Source of the DNA: JBEHWX01 sp048498995
GTDB taxonomy: Bacteria > Bacteroidota > Ignavibacteria > OLB7
NCBI GenBank assembly: GCA_048498995.1
Contig: JBEHWX010000046.1
Span: forward strand, 1 to 44,457
Direction of reading: 5' to 3'
Length of the DNA: 44,457 bases
The stretch's first letter is position 1. Each line of letters begins with the position of its first letter. A program made the translations under genes and the position numbers. Below are positions 25,822-33,391 of the stretch, in pieces. Below the pieces are notes generated by a model, which searched no databases, was not told where the DNA came from, and saw only the letters and a program-made list of their open reading frames with translations.

Positions 25822-26886
25822 CTATAGCGTGATGGTGATTTTCTTGATGTCGAGTACTCTGCCGCCGCGCCGAAGCGCAACGAAATATGTTCCACTCGAT
25901 GAGAAATGATGTGTGACGGTCTCCATTCCTCGCAACATTCGCGTCGAGAATGGAACGAACACGACATTGCCACCGGCATCGTACACCAGAACCTCAAACG
26001 GTCCAGTTCCTTCGACCTGGCCAATCCTAATCTCGATCCATCCCGAGCCCGCTGTTTGCACGGAAAGCAACGATGTCCCGGCGACTCGGAAATCCTGTTC
26101 CAGCTCCGGAACCGGACGCTTGCTCAACGACCCTCCGTACAGACTCAGGTAGGTGTCCAGGACGCCCTTCGCGAGAGCAAAGGAGGATCCGATCGTTTTG
26201 GTGTCATAGCGGATCGGCAGGAAGTATCCATCGCCCCTGGCATAGAGCCTGACGCGAACGAAGACGCTGTCGCCGGTCGGAATCGTGCTGGGCACGAGGT
26301 ACCTGATCCGAGCGGCGATCGGATGCGAGCCATAGAATGTCGGCACGCCAGGTATCAGTTGAGGCAGAACTCCGAAGCTGTCGAGCAGAGCGAGCCGATG
26401 TGTCGTGGCCGCGCTCACGAGCTCGACGGCATAGTCCAGCGTGTCGAGTGACATGAAGTTGTTGGTGTCCTGACGGTGATTCATGGGGTTGTACCAGGAG
26501 AACTCCCGGTAGAACGAGACGGTATCGCCCGGCACAATCTTGAAATTGTCGGTCCTGCTGCTGTCTGACATCATTTCCGTGGATGCCGAATGAAGGGCGT
26601 CATTTCGCCATATCAGTCGAGGGCGCACACCATTGTACATACACTCGCTGAAGAGATACTGAACACGCGAGGTAGAGTCATAGACCATCTCGAACTGGTA
26701 GGCGGCCGAGATGATCTTCGCGGGGTTGATGAGGGTGCCCGACACGTCGGTCTTCCGGATCAGGTAGCCGTCCTGGATTTCGATATACATCGAGGGATCC
26801 TCCGGTGCTTGAGCATGACAGGCAGTGGCGTCGATGATGGCCAATGAGGCAAGCACCGAAACGATGAGGAAGGGTGGATGTCGCAT
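25822..26886 (-). CDS. Secreted protein with T9SS-like C-terminus
   Basis: The 354-residue protein starts MRHPPFLIVSVLASLAIIDA, a signal peptide with cleavage near CHAQ. The ORF extends 67 codons upstream to 27087, but that part crosses the promoter and operator and is rejected. The mature region is beta-rich with a Ser/Thr/Asp-heavy adhesin-like composition and no catalytic motif (YIEIQDGYLIRKTDVSGTL, GDSVFVRVRLYARGDGYFLP). The last 85 residues resemble a T9SS type-A domain (GPFEVLVYDAGGNVVF, GTYFVALRRGGRVLDIKKIT) but lack the usual PNP start, so the assignment is moderate. It heads a two-gene operon with the Gly-rich protein and is divergent from the T9SS gene at 27345. Confidence 0.75.
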   Translation of the reverse strand: MRHPPFLIVSVLASLAIIDATACHAQAPEDPSMYIEIQDGYLIRKTDVSGTLINPAKIISAAYQFEMVYDSTSRVQYLFSECMYNGVRPRLIWRNDALHSASTEMMSDSSRTDNFKIVPGDTVSFYREFSWYNPMNHRQDTNNFMSLDTLDYAVELVSAATTHRLALLDSFGVLPQLIPGVPTFYGSHPIAARIRYLVPSTIPTGDSVFVRVRLYARGDGYFLPIRYDTKTIGSSFALAKGVLDTYLSLYGGSLSKRPVPELEQDFRVAGTSLLSVQTAGSGWIEIRIGQVEGTGPFEVLVYDAGGNVVFVPFSTRMLRGMETVTHHFSSSGTYFVALRRGGRVLDIKKITITL

Positions 26887-26947
26887 AGACAAGCCCGAAG
26901 ATTGGTGTTTGAAATGTTGGGCCGGCTTGATATTCGATATCGCTCCG

Positions 26948-26979
26948 AAAACATAGCATGTTAAGTGTACAATTGCAAA
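26948..26979 (-). promoter_or_regulatory. Promoter TTTG-N20-TATGTTTT
   Basis: On the minus strand a TTTG (26979-26976) is followed after 20 bp by TATGTTTT (26955-26948), a good fit to the Bacteroidota TTTG/TAnnTTTG arrangement with one -7 mismatch. It gives a leader of about 55 nt for the gene starting at 26886. Confidence 0.55.
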
Positions 26980-27036
26980 CCCAAGAAGTGAATTTGCCTT
27001 CGCTCCCTGGTTCCCATCAGTAACCGGACATTCAAA

Positions 27037-27056
27037 ACCTACACAATCATGTAGGT
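27037..27056. promoter_or_regulatory. Conserved palindromic operator, copy 2
   Basis: ACCTACA-CAATCA-TGTAGGT is a perfect inverted repeat (7-bp arms, 6-bp spacer). It is 21 bp upstream of the -7 element TATATTGC at 27078-27085 and shares 23 identical bases with the copy at 20238. The size and symmetry suit a dimeric helix-turn-helix activator. Confidence 0.7.
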
Positions 27057-27077
27057 GACATGGCGCTTGTCGGGATG

Positions 27078-27085
27078 TATATTGC
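27078..27085 (+). promoter_or_regulatory. -7-like element TATATTGC
   Basis: It lies in the same GGGATGTATATT context as the element at 20280 and at the same distance (21 versus 22 bp) from the palindrome. Confidence 0.5.
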
Positions 27086-27344
27086 ACCCATCACCTCGCT
27101 TCACTCCAATCATTCTGTCGAAGTCCGTTCGCGCCCGCGAGGCAGGCTCGCGCGGGCCCATGTTCAACGCACGCACGCAACCTGGAGGATCCCCGACCCA
27201 GAGGTTCACGCATCATCGGCCAGGATACGGCGGGCAGGCCCACCACGGGGAGATACCTGTCATGCCGCCCCATGGCGGTTGCCCGATGCATCCGGCGGAC
27301 GATGTCACACCATACCCCTTCATTCATCAACGCTCGAGGACACC

Positions 27345-29216
27345 ATGACCACACGCTCGAACGGCGTCCGGTCGCTCATCACGGCGACCGCATTGCTCCT
27401 CATTGTCTCGACGCTGCCCATGCTGGCGCAGCGGTTCGAAAACCTTCATGGCGGCACCACCTGCCTGGAGTATGGGCACGCGGGGCTCCGCGTCTCCATC
27501 GGCGGCTACATTTCCGCCGGAAGCACCCTCACTCCCAGCGGCTGCAACACCCAGGATGTCTATCTGGTTCGCCTTCGCGACGACGGCACGCTGATGTGGT
27601 CGACGTCGTACGATCTCGGTGGCGACGATCGCTGCGAGGATATCCAGGAATGTAGCAACGGCGATTTCATCATCACCGGCAGCAGCGATTATCTCCCGGT
27701 GGGGGCGGCCGCCCGCACGCGCGAGGTGTTTCTGCTCAGGGTCACCAACGTCGGCCAGGTGATCTGGGTCGCGTTCTACGGAACCACCACGCAGGAGGAG
27801 GAAGGGTTTCGCGTGATTCAGGCCAAGCGCGCGCCCGGAGCTCCGGCCTCCGGCGCCGCAGTGGGAGACTTCATCGTGGCCGGCCACCGCGTCGATCCCG
27901 GCGTGGCCGGGAGCGAGGATGGCTATCTGCTCCGCGTGAACGGCGGCTCCGGCAACATCGTCTGGGCGCAGCTCTATGGCGGCACCGACAACGACTATCT
28001 CAACTCCCTGGACGAAGCGAATTTCGGCGCCGCGCCGAGCGGCGACATCATTGCCTCCGGAGGAACCCGGAGCTTCAACGCGGCCGGGCAGATGAACGGC
28101 TTCATCGTCCGCGTCAATGGCGGCTCCGGAGCCATCGGCGCCGCTCCGCAAGGGGCCGCGGCAATCGGCGGATCCGTTTTCACCCGATTCAATTCCATCA
28201 AGGAGATCAAGTCCGGCAACGATGCCGGACGCCTGATCGCCGCCGGCGGCATGGTGCCCGTGCAGCAGACGGCGATGGATATCTACGTGCTGAAGACGGC
28301 CGCGAGTCCCTGCACCAAGATCGCCGAGCGCCGCTACGGTGATAACAGCACGTCGCTGGATGAGGGGATCACCATCCGCGAGATCCTCGTCGCTCCGAAC
28401 GGCGGCCTGATCAACGGACACTTCTATGTCTGCGGCGAGTCGAACATGCGCGCCGGAGGCAACGGCGACATGTTCGCCATGGAGATCACGCCGGCGCTGG
28501 CCGTCAGCGGCCCGCTCAACTTCAAGCTCTATGGCCTCGACTCGCGCGAAAAGGCCTGGGATATCTATCCGGCCGATTCGGTCTTCGGATTCCGGACACA
28601 GGGACCCTACATCACCGGCGTGGCACTGCCGGCGCCGCTCGCCTCCGGGCTTCTCGTTCCGGGCGATGCCGGACAGATGTATATCGTGAAGGCCGATCTG
28701 AACGGCGAGGATAGCTGCCATACCTGGATTCCGCAGTTGACCGTCGGCACGCCGAATCTGTTCGACTCCTGCCTGACGATCGACCCGCGCGCCGCCGGAT
28801 CGAAGCTGGCGCGGCAGACCGATTCGGTCTGGCGGGATTGGATCGACACGCTATGCAACGACTCGGCAATGGCCGTCCCGCCCGCGCGCTTCGGCGGATC
28901 GTCCGAGATCGGCCAGGCCACCAGCGGCGTGCGTCATCTCGACCTGAGCGAGCGCGGAGAGCTGAGCTTCTATCCGAATCCGGTGCTCCGTGGCGACCCG
29001 GTCACGATCCGCTATTCGATGCCGACCGGGCGGACGATGACCCTCTCCGTGGCGGACTTGCGTGGCCGCGTCATCTCCTCCCGCGTCGTGACGTTTGCCG
29101 CCGGCGCCGGGGAGATCGCTGTCCCGACCGGCGAGCTGGCGGCGGGGGAATACCTGATCTCCCTTGCGGGACAGGACCGGAACGAAACGCGTCGCGTGGT
29201 GGTGGCACCCCGATAA
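27345..29216 (+). CDS. T9SS-exported repeat protein (paralog C)
   Basis: The 623-residue protein starts MTTRSNGVRSLITATALLLI with GAGGA 4 bp upstream; signal peptide cleavage is near LAQ. The opening RFENLHGGTTCLEYGHAG matches paralog A. Blade-like repeats follow: DVYLVRLRDDGTLMWSTSYD, EVFLLRVTNVGQVIWVAFYG, GYLLRVNGGSGNIVWAQLYG. The late region has WIDTLCNDSAM, and the C-terminus is a T9SS type-A domain (LSFYPNPVLRGDPVTIRY, MTLSVADLRGRVIS, GEYLISLAGQDRNETRRVVV). A longer frame to 27060 overlaps the promoter and is rejected. It is probably a surface protein controlled together with paralog A through the shared palindrome. Confidence 0.85.
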   Translation: MTTRSNGVRSLITATALLLIVSTLPMLAQRFENLHGGTTCLEYGHAGLRVSIGGYISAGSTLTPSGCNTQDVYLVRLRDDGTLMWSTSYDLGGDDRCEDIQECSNGDFIITGSSDYLPVGAAARTREVFLLRVTNVGQVIWVAFYGTTTQEEEGFRVIQAKRAPGAPASGAAVGDFIVAGHRVDPGVAGSEDGYLLRVNGGSGNIVWAQLYGGTDNDYLNSLDEANFGAAPSGDIIASGGTRSFNAAGQMNGFIVRVNGGSGAIGAAPQGAAAIGGSVFTRFNSIKEIKSGNDAGRLIAAGGMVPVQQTAMDIYVLKTAASPCTKIAERRYGDNSTSLDEGITIREILVAPNGGLINGHFYVCGESNMRAGGNGDMFAMEITPALAVSGPLNFKLYGLDSREKAWDIYPADSVFGFRTQGPYITGVALPAPLASGLLVPGDAGQMYIVKADLNGEDSCHTWIPQLTVGTPNLFDSCLTIDPRAAGSKLARQTDSVWRDWIDTLCNDSAMAVPPARFGGSSEIGQATSGVRHLDLSERGELSFYPNPVLRGDPVTIRYSMPTGRTMTLSVADLRGRVISSRVVTFAAGAGEIAVPTGELAAGEYLISLAGQDRNETRRVVVAPR

Positions 29217-29522
29217 GCCGCATCGAAGAAAGGGAGGATATCAGCCGGTGGAGAGGCCGCCCTCCGCGCGTCTGACCCTTCCGGAGCGATCCCTTCGATG
29301 ATCGTGGGCGCCGGCGATTGTGAAAGTCGCCGGCGCCCTTCTATTTTCCGCCGGGGTGCCGACCACATCGCCCTCCGACACGAACGAACGATACCAAGCT
29401 CCGATCGCCTCCCGCGCCGCGCGCCCGAACGTGGGAAGCGGGGGAGCGAATGACGAACGTGGCCACGCAACCGCTCCGGCCCGCACGCGGCCGGCCCGAC
29501 CAATCGAACCCGTACCCGTACC
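29217..29522. other. Intergenic region with terminator
   Basis: Apart from the terminator at 29306-29346 I see no gene or repeat in this stretch. Confidence 0.5.
29306..29346 (+). terminator. Rho-independent terminator after paralog C
   Basis: GGGCGCCGGCGA (29306-29317) pairs exactly with TCGCCGGCGCCC (29327-29338), followed by TTCTATTTT. This is the most canonical intrinsic terminator in the window. Confidence 0.85.
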
Positions 29523-30992
29523 ATGCAACGCTCACCCTGGAAGCTGGCCGGACTCGCCGCCGGCATCATCGGCGCGCTCCTGCTCTTCCTCGTCGACTCT
29601 CCGCTGCATCACATCCCCGGTCTGGGGGACCGTCCGGCGCGCGCGGCGGCGATCTCCCTTCTGATGGCGATATGGTGGCTCACCGAGGCGCTGCCGATCT
29701 ACGCCACCGCCTGCATCCCGCTTCTCTTCTTCCCGTTGTGCGGCGTCTTCGGCGACGGGATCGGCACGAACCTCATCGAGACCATCCTCCCGTATATCGA
29801 CCCCTACATCTTTCTCTTCGCCGGAGGGATGTGCATCGCCGCGGCAATGCAGCAATGGGAGCTGCACCGGAGAATCGCCCTGACGGTGATGAGGATCGTC
29901 GGCACCGATCCACGCCGGCTTCTGCTCGGGTTCCTGATCGCGACCGCGTTCATCTCCCTCTGGATCTCGAACACCGCCACGGCGGCCATGCTCGTTCCGA
30001 TCGGGATCGCGGTGATCGTGGAGCTGGAGCATGAGCTCGGCGGCGGAAAGCTCAACCACTTCGGGATGGCGATCATGCTTTCGATCGCCTACGCCTCGAA
30101 CGTCGGCGGCATCGGCACCAAGATCGGGACGGCGCCGAACGGTCAGTTCGCCGGGTTTCTGAAGGAGATCGGCATCGACATCTCCTTCCTGCAGTTCATG
30201 GCGGTCGGTCTTCCGTTCGTGATCCTGTTCATCCCGGTCGTCTGGCTGATGCTCTGGAGGATCGGGCGGAAGGATGCACCTCGCGGCGAGGTGGGGACAC
30301 GGGTGATCCAGCGCGGCATCGGGGAGCTGGGCGCCCCCAGCCATGGCGAAAAGGTGGTGCTCGGGGTCTTCCTGGCCGTGGCGCTTCTCTGGATCATCGG
30401 CAAGCAGTTGGCCGAGGTCATCGCGCCCCACATAAGCTGGATGAAGGTGACCTCCGCGCACATCGAGGCCACGATCGCCATGCTCGGGGCGCTGGCACTC
30501 TTCATCTGGCCGATCGGGCGCCGGCGGGGGCTGGAATTTCGTTCGCTCCGATTGATCCCCTGGGAGACGCTGCTGCTGCTCGGCGGAAGCTTCGCGATGG
30601 CCGCCGGCATTCAGAAGAGCGGGCTGTCCGGATGGATGGGGGGGAGCATCGTGGCGATACGGCAGCTGAGCCCGTTCTGGCAGGTGCTGATGGCGAGCGT
30701 GGCCACGGTGGCGCTGTCGGCCGTTGCGTCGAACACGGCCACGATCGGCGTGATGCTGAACGTGCTGCGCGGCGCGGTAGCCCCGTCGTTGATGACGACC
30801 ACGGCCTTCACGGCGACGATCGCCGCCTCGTGCGACTTCGCGCTGCCGGCCGGCACGCCGCCGAATGCGATCGTCTTCGGCAGCGGCTACGTCACCATTC
30901 CGGTGATGGCGCGCACCGGGGTGATCCTCGACCTGGCCGCGTCTATCCTTGCCGCCGGATGGTGCTGGGTGATCGTGCGATTCGTGCTCTGA
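29523..30992 (+). CDS. DASS/SLC13-family sodium-coupled anion symporter
   Basis: The 489-residue membrane protein has about twelve hydrophobic spans. DASS transporters bring in di- and tricarboxylates or sulfate with sodium. It shows the two diagnostic Ser-Asn-Thr motifs, LWISNTATAAMLVPIG in the first half and AVASNTATIGVMLNVL in the second, as well as AIWWLTEALPI, IAYASNVGGIGTKIGTAPN and ALPAGTPPNAIVFGSGY. These place it in the dicarboxylate group, though the exact substrate cannot be read from motifs. The start ATG at 29523 precedes a short basic stretch and the first span. It stands alone after a strong terminator. Confidence 0.9.
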   Translation: MQRSPWKLAGLAAGIIGALLLFLVDSPLHHIPGLGDRPARAAAISLLMAIWWLTEALPIYATACIPLLFFPLCGVFGDGIGTNLIETILPYIDPYIFLFAGGMCIAAAMQQWELHRRIALTVMRIVGTDPRRLLLGFLIATAFISLWISNTATAAMLVPIGIAVIVELEHELGGGKLNHFGMAIMLSIAYASNVGGIGTKIGTAPNGQFAGFLKEIGIDISFLQFMAVGLPFVILFIPVVWLMLWRIGRKDAPRGEVGTRVIQRGIGELGAPSHGEKVVLGVFLAVALLWIIGKQLAEVIAPHISWMKVTSAHIEATIAMLGALALFIWPIGRRRGLEFRSLRLIPWETLLLLGGSFAMAAGIQKSGLSGWMGGSIVAIRQLSPFWQVLMASVATVALSAVASNTATIGVMLNVLRGAVAPSLMTTTAFTATIAASCDFALPAGTPPNAIVFGSGYVTIPVMARTGVILDLAASILAAGWCWVIVRFVL

Positions 30993-31762
30993 TCCCCGCG
31001 GCCGAGGACACGCCCCGGTAAGAACGCGGGTAGGTGCACGTCGTCGGCGCGCGCTCTTCCGTGGCAACGGGAGGGCAGCCAAGGGGCCGACCGGACAACG
31101 AACGTTGTCAGAGCGCGCCATGGTGTCACGACCAGCCCTTTCTCATCGCACAGGTAGTCGCAGGTCTTCAGCCTGCGCCATGCTGGTGTCACGACCAGCC
31201 CTTTCTCATCGCACAGGTAGGCGCAGGTCTTCAGCCTGCGCCATGCATGGCACCGCAAATTCCGACCACCGGCCGCCCGTCCCGAGGCCCCTGATACGCC
31301 GGTCGGTGACGGCTGGGAATATTTGTGGTGTACACATGTAAGAAAGTTCTTGTGTTTGGATGTACAAGGCGATAGCTTTGCGATTGCCGGGCTTGCGGTG
31401 ATGGTGACGCGGGCCTCGGCCGGCGCGGCTCCCCCCGGAATGGCCGGGTGCCTGCGATTCGCACGCAACTGACCGGGCGCGCGAGCCGCGCCACTCTGTG
31501 GTGGTGCCGATCGGGCAGCGAGCATATTCGTCGACTCCAGGATGGATGTGTCTCGCTGCTCGCGGTTTTCCCCAAGAACGAATAGGGAGGATCGAATCGG
31601 GCGGATCGAGAAGATGATGCCGGATTCTCGATCCTCTTCACCTATTTTCCGCCGCCGCGTGGTCCGCTCGGGTCCCTCGCGGAAACGTCCGGCGGAGGAT
31701 GCTCGCATGCGTGCGTGGCTGGCCGCCGGTCATCGAGCCCAATCACAGTACGCGAGTCGAGC
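30993..31762. other. 770-bp gap with tandem hairpin repeats
   Basis: The gap contains the 63-bp tandem repeats (31121-31246), a decayed GGTAGGTGCACG hairpin near 31029, and an AT-richer patch at 31318-31380 with GTGTACAC and GGATGTACAAGG words. I find no gene; the ORFs here run through the repeats. Confidence 0.6.
31121..31246. repeat. Two 63-bp tandem hairpin repeats (GTAGG type)
   Basis: The units start at 31121 and 31184 (period 63). Each carries CACGACCAGCCCTTTCTCAT, then an imperfect or perfect copy of GGTAGGCGCAGG, loop TCTTCAG, CCTGCGCC. The loop and lead-in match the 51-bp repeats at 8825-9028, while the arm reads CAGG/CCTG instead of CACG/CGTG, a paired change. The first unit has one arm mismatch (GTAGTCGC). 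Confidence 0.85.
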
Positions 31763-33238
31763 ATGCATTCTCCGCGCATCTGCTTCGTGTCCTCCGAGGT
31801 CGTTCCGTTCTCCAAGACCGGTGGTCTGGCCGACGTCTCGGGCGCCCTTCCCAAGTACCTCGCCGCCAGCGGCTGCGACGTCAGAATCTTCACCCCGCTC
31901 TACGGCTCGATCGACCGGAGCAAGTACGATCTCCACGTCGTCGACTTCATCCGCGATGTGCCGCTAAAGATGGGCGGGCGGACCTTCACCTTCACGCTCC
32001 TGACCACGAAGCTCCCCGGCGGCGATGCCGACGTCTACCTGATCGATGTTCCCGAGCTCTACCATCGCGGATCGATCTATACCGACGCGCCGGACGAATC
32101 GCTCCGCTTCGGCGTGCTCTGCCGCGCGACGATCGAGAGCTGCCAGCGGATGGGGTGGGGGCCGGAGATCATGCACTGCCACGACTGGCAGACCGCCATG
32201 ATACCGCTGATGCTCCGCACCCTCTATGACTGGGATTCCCTCTTCGCCGAGACGCGCACGGTCCTGACGATCCACAACATCGCCTACCAGGGGGTGTTCC
32301 CTCTGTCCGCCCTCGGCGATCTCGGACTCGGCGAGCACGCCGGCAAGCTCGATCACGGCGATACCCGCGCCGGCATCGTCAACTTCATGAAGACCGGCAT
32401 CCTCTACGCCGATCTGCTGACGACCGTGAGCGAGACCTACGCCCGGGAGATCCAGACCGAGGAATACGGCGCCGGGCTCGAAGGGCTGCTCAGGATGCGC
32501 CACACCTCCCTGGCCGGCATCGTCAACGGCGTCGACTACCAGGAGTGGAGCCCCGAGCTCGACACGATGATTCCGCATCACTACTCGATCGACGATCTTT
32601 CAGGCAAGGAGGAGAACAAGAAGGCGCTCCTGAGCTCGGTCGGCCTCGAATATGCTGCGGGCGTTCCGGTGCTCGGCATCGTCTCCCGACTGACGGGACA
32701 GAAAGGGTTCGATCTCTTTTACGAGATGCTGGTTCCCTTCATCGATCATCACGATGTCCGCCTCGTGGTGCTCGGCACCGGGGAGGAAACGTACGAGAGC
32801 TTCTTCACGCGGGTCCACGCTCGATTTCCCCACAAGGTCTCGTTCTACCGTGGCTTTCAGGCGGCGCTCTCGCACCTGATCGAGGCGGGCGCCGACATTT
32901 TCCTGATGCCGTCGCGCTTCGAGCCCTGCGGACTCAACCAGATCTATTCGCTCCGCTACGGAACGATCCCGGTGGTGCGCAAGACCGGTGGACTGGCCGA
33001 TACCGTGCAGCCCTGGAACCCGGAGACCGGGGAGGGGACCGGGTTCGTCTTCGAGCACTACACCGCGTACGGCCTCGGCTGGGCGATGGATCAGGCCGTG
33101 ACCACCTATCGCGACAAGGAAGCGTGGGCCCGCCTGATGCGCAACGCGATGTCGCGGAATTATTCCTGGGAGGTGCAGGTGCGGAAATACCTGGAGCTGT
33201 ACGGCGCGCTGCTCCCGGCCTGGGGGCGTCGACAGTGA
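31763..33238 (+). CDS. glgA: Glycogen synthase (ADP-glucose type, GT5)
   Basis: The 491-residue enzyme transfers glucose from ADP-glucose to the growing alpha-1,4-glucan chain. The N-terminal MHSPRICFVSSEVVPFSKTG holds the ADP-glucose-binding KTGGL (18-22). Other landmarks are MHCHDWQTAMIPL, TIHNIAYQGVFP, LLTTVSETYAREIQT, GIVNGVDYQEWSPELD, the GT-B hinge SRLTGQKGFDL, PSRFEPCGLNQIYSLRYGTIP with the catalytic-region Glu, and VRKTGGLADTV. The length is normal for bacterial GlgA. The start at 31763 is chosen because the family begins just before the first beta strand; upstream in-frame codons give an unrelated extension. No glgB, glgC or glgP is nearby. Confidence 0.95.
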   Translation: MHSPRICFVSSEVVPFSKTGGLADVSGALPKYLAASGCDVRIFTPLYGSIDRSKYDLHVVDFIRDVPLKMGGRTFTFTLLTTKLPGGDADVYLIDVPELYHRGSIYTDAPDESLRFGVLCRATIESCQRMGWGPEIMHCHDWQTAMIPLMLRTLYDWDSLFAETRTVLTIHNIAYQGVFPLSALGDLGLGEHAGKLDHGDTRAGIVNFMKTGILYADLLTTVSETYAREIQTEEYGAGLEGLLRMRHTSLAGIVNGVDYQEWSPELDTMIPHHYSIDDLSGKEENKKALLSSVGLEYAAGVPVLGIVSRLTGQKGFDLFYEMLVPFIDHHDVRLVVLGTGEETYESFFTRVHARFPHKVSFYRGFQAALSHLIEAGADIFLMPSRFEPCGLNQIYSLRYGTIPVVRKTGGLADTVQPWNPETGEGTGFVFEHYTAYGLGWAMDQAVTTYRDKEAWARLMRNAMSRNYSWEVQVRKYLELYGALLPAWGRRQ

Positions 33239-33391
33239 GGTGAGGGCGCGGGCGGACACCTCCCTCGTATACCGGGTGCCGGGCGCGCCGAGGCCGACAT
33301 CGACGTCACCGCCGACGCCGATCCGGGGCGCCGGCATGGAACTGGTGTGGCGATCCACCATGCGCATTTCTCGCACGAAGGAGATACCGGA

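Larger units (their letters stand above)
26887..27344. other. Divergent regulatory region
   Basis: It contains the minus-strand promoter (26948-26979), the second copy of the palindromic operator (27037-27056) and the plus-strand -7 element (27078-27085). A leader of about 255 nt before the gene at 27345 shows no further feature. Confidence 0.6.

Noticed and set aside
27060..27344. 95-residue extension of T9SS paralog C
   Set aside because: It would start within the operator/promoter region and places the signal peptide internally.
30887..31708. 273-aa minus-strand ORF with WRRLKTCAYLCDEK repeats
   Set aside because: It reads through the 63-bp hairpin repeats and into the transporter gene antisense; no coding signature.
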